Assembly: GCA_007126865.1 (NCBI GenBank)
Contig: SLAN01000256.1
Span: 1-8,196, forward strand
Source: Spirochaetales bacterium
GTDB taxonomy: Bacteria > Spirochaetota > Spirochaetia > DSM-27196 > SKKC01
Length of the DNA: 8,196 nt
Reading direction: 5' to 3'
Position numbers and translations under genes: made by a program. The notes under the pieces were generated by a model that worked only from the letters and a program-made list of their open reading frames with translations, was not told the DNA's origin and ran no database searches. This document shows, piece after piece, positions 1-5,819 of this stretch (the stretch's first letter is position 1; every line of letters begins with the position of its first letter).

Positions 1-1229
1 GTGGGGCGGTCGTGCTCGTGGCGTTGATCGTTCTTGGCGTCTTCTTCGGTCGCGGCCTTGCACGACGAATTACCGGAATCGAATCGCGGCTCAATCTCGC
101 CGGAGACGGCGATCTCACCGTGCGGGTGGAAGAGAGCGGACGCGACGAGCTGGCCGCTCTCGGCGGACACGTGAACTACCTGCTCGACTCGTTCGCTTCA
201 TTCATTCGTCACGTACGGGAGGCGAGCAGCCGTGTCGACAGTTTCAAGGATCAGCTTTCGGCGTCCTCTTCGGAGAGTGCAGCGAGCGCTCATCAAATCG
301 CCGAAAACATCCGTGGAAGCCGGACACGGATGGAGCAGCTTGACAGTGGGGTTGCCGAGGCGGCCGATGCCGCCGCGTCGATCGCCGAATCGCTGCGGTC
401 GCTGGCTGAACGCGTACACGCCCAGACGGAATCGGTTGTCGAGACGGCGGCGAGCATTGAGGAGATGGTTGCCGGTGTACGTAACTCCGCGCAGCTCGCC
501 GTGGAGCGAAACGAACGCTCCGAACGCCTGGCTTCCGTGATTCGCGAGGGGGGTGAGCTGGTTGGTGAGACCAACGAAGCGGTTCGACAGATGGCGCGGG
601 AAGTCGAGGACATTCTCGAGATCACTGAAATCATCAATGCGATCTCGCAGCAAACCGATCTGCTTTCGATGAACGCGGCAATCGAGAGCGCGCATGCCGG
701 TGAAGCCGGACGGGGATTCGGAGTAGTTGCCGAGGAGATTCGAAAGCTTGCCGAATCGACCTCCGAGAACAGCCGCCGGATCGATCAGGCTTTGAAGGCG
801 ATGGCCGAGCGGATATCGGCTGCAGCCGAGGCAAGCGAAAAATCCGCCGGCGGTTTTGACGAGATCGATGCCGAGACCCGGGGGACGGCGACCGCGATGC
901 GCGAGATCGCCGAAAGCATGAGTGCGCTCGAACAGGAGAGTCGGCGATCGTTGGAGACAACGGCGAAAATGCAGGAGTTCAGCCGCAGTCTCGGCGAAGA
1001 GTCGAGCACGATGCTCGAAAAGACCGAACGTATCAGTCGGTCGGCGGACGAAGCGCGCAATCTCTCGCGACAGGTTACCGAAGCGATTACCGAGATCGAT
1101 AGCGGTGCACAGGAGATACGCGAGTCGATTTCCCATACCTCCGAGGTCGCAGAGGAGAGTCGCGCTGCGATGCTCGAGCTGCAGTCTCTCGTCCAGCGAT
1201 TCGTTGTAGGAGAGAAGAGTGCCGAGTGA
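1..1229 (+). CDS. Methyl-accepting chemotaxis protein, 5' truncated
   Basis: Chemoreceptor that would control CheA autophosphorylation at the inner membrane. The frame is open to the left edge, so the ligand-binding part and first membrane helix are missing and the GTG at 12 is not a real start. Numbering from that GTG, residues 1-13 continue a hydrophobic helix (second membrane segment). Residues ~16-66 are a HAMP domain (DGDLTVRV, then DELAALG). The rest is a long Ala/Glu/Ser-rich coiled coil with the receptor hairpin at ~207-250; its tip reads [20 protein letters not shown], followed by IRKLAEST. Each arm from the tip (E231) is about 165-168 residues, roughly 24 heptads, which would fit a long (48H-like) class; this is a hand estimate. 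The C-terminus ends SAE with no CheR/CheB-tethering pentapeptide. The family call is certain; the ligand is unknown. Confidence 0.97.
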   Translation, partial: GAVVLVALIVLGVFFGRGLARRITGIESRLNLAGDGDLTVRVEESGRDELAALGGHVNYLLDSFASFIRHVREASSRVDSFKDQLSASSSESAASAHQIAENIRGSRTRMEQLDSGVAEAADAAASIAESLRSLAERVHAQTESVVETAASIEEMVAGVRNSAQLAVERNERSERLASVIREGGELVGETNEAVRQMAREVEDILEITEIINAISQQTDLLSMNAAIESAHAGEAGRGFGVVAEEIRKLAESTSENSRRIDQALKAMAERISAAAEASEKSAGGFDEIDAETRGTATAMREIAESMSALEQESRRSLETTAKMQEFSRSLGEESSTMLEKTERISRSADEARNLSRQVTEAITEIDSGAQEIRESISHTSEVAEESRAAMLELQSLVQRFVVGEKSAE

Positions 1230-1231
1230 TC

Positions 1232-1305
1232 GTCGGTCTGCGACCGACTGCGTTGACAGATCGCGGCATACACAGATATAGTCGGGCGTCAGTCGGTCGA
1301 CCGGT
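1232..1305. promoter_or_regulatory. Palindromes flanking the tetR promoter, candidate operators
   Basis: Two inverted repeats bracket the promoter. Upstream, GTCGGTC-TGC-GACCGAC is a perfect 7-base-arm palindrome (1232-1248). Downstream, CGGTCGACCG is a perfect 10-base palindrome (1294-1303) within GTCGGTCGACCGGT (1292-1305), so both sites share the half-site GTCGGTC. The 10-mer CGACCGACTG at 1241-1250 also recurs inverted as CAGTCGGTCG at 1290-1299. TetR proteins are dimers that often repress their own gene from such sites, so autoregulation is a reasonable inference. As a caution, GACCGAC recurs by chance within genes elsewhere in the window (for example near 1891, 2912 and 5541). The upstream palindrome could also be an RNA hairpin, but no T-run follows it. 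Confidence 0.45.
1253..1282 (+). promoter_or_regulatory. Sigma-70-type promoter of tetR-rsmE
   Basis: A perfect -35 box TTGACA (1253-1258) is followed after 18 bases by TATAGT (1277-1282, five of six consensus bases). Transcription would begin near 1289, about 28 bases before the tetR ATG. It lies just after the MCP stop, so tetR and rsmE probably form a unit separate from the MCP. This is seen by eye and has not been tested. Confidence 0.6.
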
Positions 1306-1316
1306 AGCCGTTTATC

Positions 1317-1913
1317 ATGAGCGAAAACATGAGAAAAAGTACGCGGGATAACCGCGAGCGCATCATCCAGACCGCCGCGAAGCTGATCATCGAGCGCGGA
1401 ATAGCGAGTACCTCGCTCGCTGACATCGCCGGGGCGGCGGGCATCAGCAAAGGAACGCTCTTCTACTACTATCCGACCAAGGCCGATCTGATTTTCGATA
1501 TCACCGAGCGACATATGCAGCATATGTCGCGGAAGATTCTTCGGTGGGTGGAGGATGCAGCGAGCGACGTTCCGCCGGCAAAGATACTGAAGCTCGTCTT
1601 CGAGACGATTACGGCCGCCGAGGCTCGCGGTCACATCCACGTCTACCTGATACAGGAAGCGCTCACGAACAACCCCAGTCTTCGTGAGCGATTCGGCCAG
1701 GAGTACTCGAAGTGGCGCGAATTCATCGAGAAGGGGCTCGAGCGGCTGTTGCCGGACGAAAGCGACTACGAAACGTTGAGCTGGATTATCCTCAGTCTCC
1801 TCGATGGTTTACTGTTGCAGAGTCTCCTCGGCACCGAGAGATTGCCGCTCGACGAGGCGGCGAGCTACTTCACCGAACGGTCCGGTGTCCGACCGACAGA
1901 TCAGCATAGTTGA
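1317..1913 (+). CDS. TetR/AcrR-family transcriptional regulator
   Basis: Probable DNA-binding repressor of 198 residues, a usual family length. The N-terminal TetR domain is clear: a first helix (RERIIQTAAKLIIERG), then the helix-turn-helix at ~33-52 (TSLADIAGAAGISKGTLFYY) and the conserved YYPTKADLI that follows it. Residues ~65-190 form the variable helical ligand and dimer domain, which gives no ligand away. The start could be ATG 1317 or ATG 1329 (residue 5); neither has a strong ribosome site. I kept 1317 because it is the first ATG after the predicted promoter. The stop overlaps the TTG start of the methyltransferase gene, so the two are co-transcribed. Palindromes around its promoter suggest autoregulation. 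Whether it also controls the downstream che genes or the upstream receptor is unknown. Confidence 0.93.
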   Translation: MSENMRKSTRDNRERIIQTAAKLIIERGIASTSLADIAGAAGISKGTLFYYYPTKADLIFDITERHMQHMSRKILRWVEDAASDVPPAKILKLVFETITAAEARGHIHVYLIQEALTNNPSLRERFGQEYSKWREFIEKGLERLLPDESDYETLSWIILSLLDGLLLQSLLGTERLPLDEAASYFTERSGVRPTDQHS

Positions 1914-2671
1914 ACACGATTCTCTTCGAACAGCACGAGCTTGACAGCGAATCCCGCATCCGTTTGTCCGTCGGTGACAAGCGGGTCGACCACGTGCGCA
2001 ACGTTCTTCGCGCCGTACCCGGCGACAGGCTCAGCGCCGGAATAGTCGACGGCGAGCTCGGCGTGGCGGAGCTCGAGAACGACTCCTCCGACGGCATGGT
2101 ATTCGCGTTCACACCGTCGGCAATCGATCCATCTGTCGGCGAATCTGCCGGAGCTGTTCCGGTCGCGGTGCTTCTCGGATCGGTACGACCGATCGTGCTC
2201 AGGCGCCTTCTGCGCGACCTTACCTCGTTCGGTGTCGATGAGATTCTCGTGGCGCGTACCGAGCTCAGTGAGCGCTCCTATTACCATGCCAAGCTGTGGG
2301 AGGCCGCGCGACTGCGGGCGGTGCTCATCGAGGGGGCGGCGCAGGGAGGCCGTACGCGACTGCCCCGGATCGGCCGGTACGACTCGTTACCTCAGGCGCT
2401 CGGAAACGCAGAGCGCTCTCGAAGGGAAGACGAGGTGCGTATCGTGCTGAGCTTCGGATCACCGTCGCTGCCGGATGCGGTGACGGAGCGCTCGTGCGCC
2501 CGGGTGGTGCTCGCGGTCGGGCCCGAACGCGGATTCATCGAGCGCGAGACGGCGTTGCTCGGTGAGCACGGATTCGTGGCGGTCGGCGTGCCGGGGGGAA
2601 CTCTGCGCACCGAAAGTGCCGCGATAGCGGGTGTCGCCGTTGCGAGAAGTGTGATTCGAGCGAACGATTGA
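1910..2671 (+). CDS. rsmE: RsmE-family RNA methyltransferase (probable 16S rRNA m3U1498)
   Basis: A 253-residue SPOUT (trefoil-knot) SAM-dependent RNA methyltransferase. Characterised members N3-methylate U1498 of 16S rRNA in the 30S subunit. The N-terminal PUA-like part holds DHVRNVLRAVPGDRL (27-41), the family's H-V-L-R...GD signature. The C-terminal knot holds RPIVLRRLLRDLTSFGV (93-109), GPERGF (204-209) and GGTLRTESA (229-237), equivalent to the SAM-binding GPEGGF and LRTETA motifs. GPERG(F/W), with Arg for the first Gly, marks a divergent subfamily that I recall from other bacteria; whether it keeps the U1498 target is not shown here. The TTG start at 1910 shares TTGA with the tetR stop and leaves the family's usual N-terminus, so translation is probably coupled to tetR. 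Confidence 0.88.
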   Translation: MNTILFEQHELDSESRIRLSVGDKRVDHVRNVLRAVPGDRLSAGIVDGELGVAELENDSSDGMVFAFTPSAIDPSVGESAGAVPVAVLLGSVRPIVLRRLLRDLTSFGVDEILVARTELSERSYYHAKLWEAARLRAVLIEGAAQGGRTRLPRIGRYDSLPQALGNAERSRREDEVRIVLSFGSPSLPDAVTERSCARVVLAVGPERGFIERETALLGEHGFVAVGVPGGTLRTESAAIAGVAVARSVIRAND

Positions 2672-2680
2672 CTCGAGAAG

Positions 2681-2712
2681 GCTCCCGGAGATTTGCCCCG
2701 GCGGCCGGGAGC
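2681..2712 (+). other. Stem-loop between rsmE and cheY
   Basis: GCTCCCGG (2681-2688) and CCGGGAGC (2705-2712) are perfect 8-base inverted copies around a 16-base loop, starting nine bases after the rsmE stop. No T-run follows, so it is not a textbook intrinsic terminator. It may stabilise the 3' end of the upstream transcript, slow RNA polymerase, or have no role. It overlaps the -35 box of the proposed cheY promoter. Confidence 0.4.
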
Positions 2713-2721
2713 GCGTAGACT
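2693..2721 (+). promoter_or_regulatory. Possible promoter of the cheY-STAS-cheA unit
   Basis: TTGCCC (2693-2698) and TAGACT (2716-2721) are separated by 17 bases, each matching four of six sigma-70 consensus bases. Spacing is ideal but the boxes are weak, and the -35 lies in the loop of the 2681-2712 stem. It would start transcription about 35 bases before the cheY start. The che genes may instead be read from the tetR promoter. I saw no flagellar sigma-28 or sigma-54 motif here. Confidence 0.3.
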
Positions 2722-2750
2722 GGAAGCCGCGTACAACGAGCCCGGAAATG

Positions 2751-2757
2751 GGGGGAG
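2751..2757 (+). promoter_or_regulatory. Ribosome binding site that selects the cheY TTG start
   Basis: The purine run GGGGGAG lies five bases before TTG 2763, ordinary Shine-Dalgarno spacing. An in-frame ATG at 2748 would add five residues (MGGDR), but its upstream sequence is a poor ribosome site and the purine run would lie inside the gene. From TTG the protein begins MAEKVLIVDDS, the normal CheY N-terminus. Confidence 0.55.
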
Positions 2758-2762
2758 ACCGA

Positions 2763-3137
2763 TTGGCGGAGAAAGTACTTATCGTCGACGATTCGGTGTC
2801 GATGCGACAGATGGAACGGATGATTCTATCGCAGGCCGGATACGAGGTGGTTGAGGCGTCCGACGGTAAGGACGCACTGTCGAAGCTCAGCGCGGATACT
2901 TCGGCGGTCGTGACCGACTTCAATATGCCGAATATGAACGGTGTCGAGCTGGTTGAGGCGATCCGCTCGGGGAATGTGAACAGCTCGGTTCCGATTCTCA
3001 TACTCACCACAGAGAGCGAGAGTGACAAGAAACGGCAGGGCAAGGAAGCCGGTGCGACCGCGTGGTTGACGAAGCCGTTCGAACAGCAGCAGCTGGTGAA
3101 GGCTGTGCGAAAAATTTCCGAAAAGGTTAACTTCTAG
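2763..3137 (+). CDS. cheY: CheY-type single-domain response regulator
   Basis: Cytoplasmic receiver that would take a phosphoryl group from CheA and carry the signal to the flagellar switch or another target. It has 124 residues from TTG 2763 (129 from ATG 2748) and no output domain. All key positions are present: acidic pair D9-D10 in LIVDDS, phospho-acceptor D52 in TDFNMP, switch threonine T82 in ILTTE, and K104 in TKPF. W101 sits at the place of E. coli CheY Tyr106, and the LTTE...GKEAGATAWLTKPF wording is that of CheY proteins found beside cheA. One base separates its stop from the STAS gene, so the two share an mRNA and probably a pathway. Whether it binds FliM or acts as a phosphate sink or other output cannot be told from sequence alone. 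Confidence 0.94.
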   Translation: MAEKVLIVDDSVSMRQMERMILSQAGYEVVEASDGKDALSKLSADTSAVVTDFNMPNMNGVELVEAIRSGNVNSSVPILILTTESESDKKRQGKEAGATAWLTKPFEQQQLVKAVRKISEKVNF

Positions 3138-3138
3138 T

Positions 3139-3414
3139 ATGTCGTCTGATGTTTTGCAGATAACTGGACCGTTGACAATCGATCAGGCGTCACCACTCGC
3201 AAATTCGCTCCTCGCGGCGATCGAGAAAAACGATTCGCTCGATGTCGATCTCGGCGAGAGTGAGTCAATCGATCTCGCCGGCGTGCAGGTATTGCTTTCT
3301 GCGACAATTGCCGCCGAGCAGCGAGGGGTGTCGCTCCGCTATCTGCGTGCCGAGCGGTATCGGAGTCTCTGCGAATACAGCGGCTTTCAACCGCTTGGAG
3401 TGACCGAACCATGA
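3139..3414 (+). CDS. Small STAS-domain protein of the che operon
   Basis: A 91-residue protein made of one STAS domain (SpoIIAA/MlaB-like fold), with no signal or membrane segment. An N-terminal strand (VLQITGPLTIDQ) leads to a helix (~17-28), then the core strand-turn-helix LDVDLGESESIDLAGVQVLL (~34-53), and a further strand-helix (GVSLRYLRA). In SpoIIAA-type antagonists the core reads D-S-S-G and the first serine is phosphorylated. Here it is D-L-A-G, so no phosphorylatable residue sits at either place. It lies one base after cheY and overlaps cheA by ATGA, so it should be made together with them. From memory, a small protein encoded in the Sinorhizobium meliloti che operon (CheS) binds CheA and speeds CheY1 dephosphorylation. 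A similar adaptor role is an inference; the function is unproven. Confidence 0.85.
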   Translation: MSSDVLQITGPLTIDQASPLANSLLAAIEKNDSLDVDLGESESIDLAGVQVLLSATIAAEQRGVSLRYLRAERYRSLCEYSGFQPLGVTEP

Positions 3415-5579
3415 GTGCTTCAGATCCGATGGGGACCTTTCGCGAGGAGGTTGGTGAGCTGCTCGATCGACTGGAGTCCGCTCTCATTCGCCTCGAGGAA
3501 ACACTGGATGACCCTGAGTTGATTGACGAGGCGTTTCGTAGCCTCCACACAATTAAAGGCTCGGGCGGAATGCTCGGCCTTCATGAGCTGGTTTCGTTTA
3601 CCCACACCGTCGAAGCGGCATTTGCTCTCGTCCGCGACGGACATGAGCAGATTTCCGAGTCGCTTATTGAACTGGGGCTTCAAGCGAAAGACCAGATAGC
3701 CGATATCATGGCGAGTCCGGAACTGGACGACGAGACACGCAGTGAGGGCGACCGTATTCTCGCGCAGCTGCGTGCAGTATATCCGGCCCTCGAGTCGGCG
3801 AGGCCGCCACACACCGGCACGTCGGAGGCCACCGCCGGCAGTCCTTCTATCAAGCCAATCGGAAGCGCCGATATCGGCCGTGCAGATGGCGATCATGCCG
3901 GTACGGCTCGCGGTGAAACGACTTTCCGGATCCAGTTCGCCCCGAAGCCGCGGCTCTTTCGCGTCGGAGCAAATCCGATTCTCCTGCTCAAGGAACTGCG
4001 AGAGCTCGGCGAAACAGTCATCATCGGATTGATGGATCGACTTCCTGTACTCGATGAGCTCGATCCGGAAGCGTGCTATTTGCGATGGGATATTCTTCTA
4101 ACGACCGAAGCGGACGAAAATGCGGTTCGCGATGTTTTCATATTCGTCGAGGGGGAGGCGGAGATCTTCATCGAGGAGATCGACAGCGAGAACCTGGAAG
4201 AGAGCGACATTGATTACAAGCGAATCGGCGAGATCCTCGTTTCCCGCGGACTGGTCACGCCGGAGGAGGTCCAGCAGGCGGTTAACGAGAAGCAGTATCT
4301 CGGTGACGTGCTCGTCGAAAAGGGACTGTTGACCAACGAGCAGATCGATGCCGCCCTGCAGGAGCAGCAATATGTCCGCCGGCGCCGCGAGACGCGGCAG
4401 AGAGCGGCGGCGGAATCGCAGCAGAGCATCAAAGTGGACACGGAGAAGCTCGACGCTCTGGTCAATCTTGTCGGTGAGTTCGTGGCCGAGCATGCCACAC
4501 TCTCCCGGATTTCGGCTGACCTGGGAGACGGTAGATTGACCTCAGTGAGCGAGCGGCTTGAAGCACTGATTCGCGAAGTGAGAGATGTCGCCATGGACCT
4601 GCACATGGTTCCCGTCGAGATGCTCTTTTCGACGTACCGCCGCCTGATCCGCGACCTGTCGCGGGAGCTTGGCAAGGAAGTCCATCTCGAGCTCGATGGC
4701 ACCGACACCGAGATGGACAAGAATGTCATCGAGCGACTGCGTGATCCAATGCTCCACATCATCCGTAACAGCCTCGATCACGGCATCGAACAACCGGAAG
4801 AGCGCGTCCGTGCGGGAAAGCCTCGTGAGGGAACGCTACGTGTTGCAGCCTCCTACTCGGGTGCACATGTGCTCATCCGCGTCTCCGACGACGGGGCCGG
4901 GATAAATCGTGAAGCGGTATGGCACAAAGCAGTTGAGCGCGGCCTGCTCACCGGCGACGAGGAGCTCGAACCACACGAGATATACGACCTGATCTGCGCT
5001 CCCGGCTTTTCGACGACCGAAACCGCGACGAACGTCAGCGGTCGTGGGGTGGGGTTGGATGTGGTCCGTTCGAGCATCGAAGGCCTCAGCGGCTCAATCC
5101 ATATCGACAGTGAAGAGGGTAGCGGAACCACCATCAACATTCGAATACCGCTCACCCTCGCGATCGTCGAGGGATTGCTTGTCCGTGTATCGGATCAACA
5201 CTACCTCGTGAACCTCGCGAATGTACTCGAATGCATCGATTACTCGACTGTGGCCCGCCATAGCTCAGACCGACAGCTTATCGAGTATCGCGGCAGTCTC
5301 CTTCCATTCTTCGATCTGGGGGCCTATTTCTCCACGGATTACCGGTCGACAGGCGATACGAGTGAGAAGCAATTGGTCGTGGTCTCGAGTGACGGCCGAA
5401 CCGTCGGTCTGTTAGTCGACGAGGTGTACGATACGTTCCAGAGCGTGATCAAGAGCCTCGGCAGGATGTACGAGAACGTACCCGGTGTCTCCGGGGCGGT
5501 CATTCTCGGCGATGGACGGCTGGCGCTGATGCTCGACGTCGACCGACTGACGCGTACAGAATCTACGAACTCACCATAG
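3411..5579 (+). CDS. cheA: Chemotaxis sensor histidine kinase CheA
   Basis: Cytoplasmic kinase of the receptor array, 722 residues. P1 (HPt) spans 1-125 with phospho-acceptor H46 in LHTIKGSGGMLG. A low-complexity linker follows (~126-168), then a P2-like response-regulator-docking domain (~170-258; FRIQFAPKPRLFRVGANPI through DVFIFVEGEAEIFIEEID). Residues 271-319 are two MshEN-like repeats, listed separately. P3 dimerisation begins at ~340 (IKVDTEKLDALVNLVGE). The P4 ATPase has an N box (HIIRNSLDHGIE, 449-460), G1 (DDGAGIN), F box (PGFSTTE) and G2 (GRGVGLD). P5, the CheW-like receptor-coupling domain, runs ~580-716. All catalytic motifs are intact. The ATG overlaps the STAS stop (ATGA) with TTGGAG ten bases upstream. 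No cheW, cheR or cheB follows, so coupling and adaptation partners must lie elsewhere. The frame after the TAG stays open for 54 more codons. Confidence 0.98.
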   Translation: MSASDPMGTFREEVGELLDRLESALIRLEETLDDPELIDEAFRSLHTIKGSGGMLGLHELVSFTHTVEAAFALVRDGHEQISESLIELGLQAKDQIADIMASPELDDETRSEGDRILAQLRAVYPALESARPPHTGTSEATAGSPSIKPIGSADIGRADGDHAGTARGETTFRIQFAPKPRLFRVGANPILLLKELRELGETVIIGLMDRLPVLDELDPEACYLRWDILLTTEADENAVRDVFIFVEGEAEIFIEEIDSENLEESDIDYKRIGEILVSRGLVTPEEVQQAVNEKQYLGDVLVEKGLLTNEQIDAALQEQQYVRRRRETRQRAAAESQQSIKVDTEKLDALVNLVGEFVAEHATLSRISADLGDGRLTSVSERLEALIREVRDVAMDLHMVPVEMLFSTYRRLIRDLSRELGKEVHLELDGTDTEMDKNVIERLRDPMLHIIRNSLDHGIEQPEERVRAGKPREGTLRVAASYSGAHVLIRVSDDGAGINREAVWHKAVERGLLTGDEELEPHEIYDLICAPGFSTTETATNVSGRGVGLDVVRSSIEGLSGSIHIDSEEGSGTTINIRIPLTLAIVEGLLVRVSDQHYLVNLANVLECIDYSTVARHSSDRQLIEYRGSLLPFFDLGAYFSTDYRSTGDTSEKQLVVVSSDGRTVGLLVDEVYDTFQSVIKSLGRMYENVPGVSGAVILGDGRLALMLDVDRLTRTESTNSP
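4221..4367 (+). other. Tandem MshEN-like repeats inside CheA
   Basis: CheA residues 271-294 and 296-319 are two 24-residue copies separated by one residue. Copy 1 starts RIGEILVSRGLVTPEEV and copy 2 YLGDVLVEKGLLTNEQI. Both follow the GspE/MshE N-terminal pattern R-L-G-x-x-L-V-x-x-G-x-(I/V)-x4-L-x3-L-x2-Q, which binds cyclic-di-GMP in MshEN domains. Differences are the one-residue spacer (about five in known binders, from memory), Tyr for Arg at position 1 of copy 2, and Lys for Gln at position 24 of copy 1. The homology is probable; binding is open. Confidence 0.7.
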
Positions 5580-5618
5580 ACCGACCAACCCGCCCGTTCC
5601 GATTTCCGCGCTGGAGAT

Positions 5619-5744
5619 GTGAGCGGGCTTATCGGTGCGGGCCGGCTCGGAGAGAACGTCGAAGAGATCGACGGACAGTTCGCAGGGTGGGCTGCTCGGA
5701 ATGACGAGTGGATGCGACGGACCGACGAGTTCGAGGAGTTCTGA
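5619..5744 (+). CDS. Possible 41-residue acidic small protein or CheA read-through tail
   Basis: I do not recognise this as a known family. A GTG at 5619 opens a 41-codon frame ending TGA at 5742. It is in the same frame as cheA, and the 13 codons between the cheA TAG and this GTG contain no stop. Hand-counted G+C is about 71%, 46% and 76% at codon positions 1, 2 and 3, a coding-like pattern. The product begins MSGLIGAGRLGENVEEID, is acidic, has three Trp/Met-rich positions in the middle and ends TDEFEEF. The only ribosome site is GGAG two bases before the GTG, which is too close. It could be a small protein translated after cheA, a read-through tail, a gene remnant or chance. No membrane segment is visible. 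Confidence 0.35.
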   Translation: MSGLIGAGRLGENVEEIDGQFAGWAARNDEWMRRTDEFEEF

Positions 5745-5760
5745 TCAGATCGATGATCGG
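5741..5760 (+). other. Short hairpin after the cheA-downstream small ORF
   Basis: CTGATCA (5741-5747) pairs with TGATCGG (5754-5760), seven pairs including one G-U, around a six-base loop; the small ORF's stop lies in its left arm. No T-run follows, so it is at best a weak end to the che transcript. A second small palindrome, CACCG-ATA-CGGTG, lies at 5770-5782. Neither is strong evidence of function. Confidence 0.25.
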
Positions 5761-5784
5761 CAGTGCATACACCGATACGGTGAA

Positions 5785-5813
5785 TTGCCGAAGGGCGATG
5801 ATTTCTCTACGAT
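5785..5813 (+). promoter_or_regulatory. Possible murC promoter
   Basis: TTGCCG (5785-5790) and TACGAT (5808-5813) are exactly 17 bases apart, each with four of six sigma-70 consensus bases. Transcription would begin about 5819-5821, essentially on the murC GTG, which would give a leaderless message. The 5580-5819 region otherwise holds only the small ORF and short hairpins. The boxes are weak, so read-through from the che unit or another promoter is possible. Confidence 0.3.
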
Positions 5814-5819
5814 GGAGAC

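Noticed and set aside
1232..1248. The palindrome after the MCP stop as an intrinsic terminator
   Set aside because: The stem has only seven pairs with a three-base loop and no T-run follows; its half-site recurs across the promoter, so an operator is the better reading.
198..1640. A 480-codon open frame on the - strand across the MCP and tetR genes
   Set aside because: It lies antisense to two genes with clear protein families and crosses the intergenic promoter. Its translation is Arg/Leu-rich with no recognisable domain, as expected from G+C-biased codons read backwards.
2748..2762. ATG 2748 as the cheY start
   Set aside because: The GGGGGAG run at 2751-2757 would lie inside the gene, while it is well spaced for TTG 2763, which gives the usual CheY N-terminus. 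It is not fully excluded.
5589..5627. CCCGC and GCGGG inverted repeat after cheA as a terminator
   Set aside because: Only five pairs around a loop of about 29 bases and no T-run; likely chance in G+C-rich DNA.
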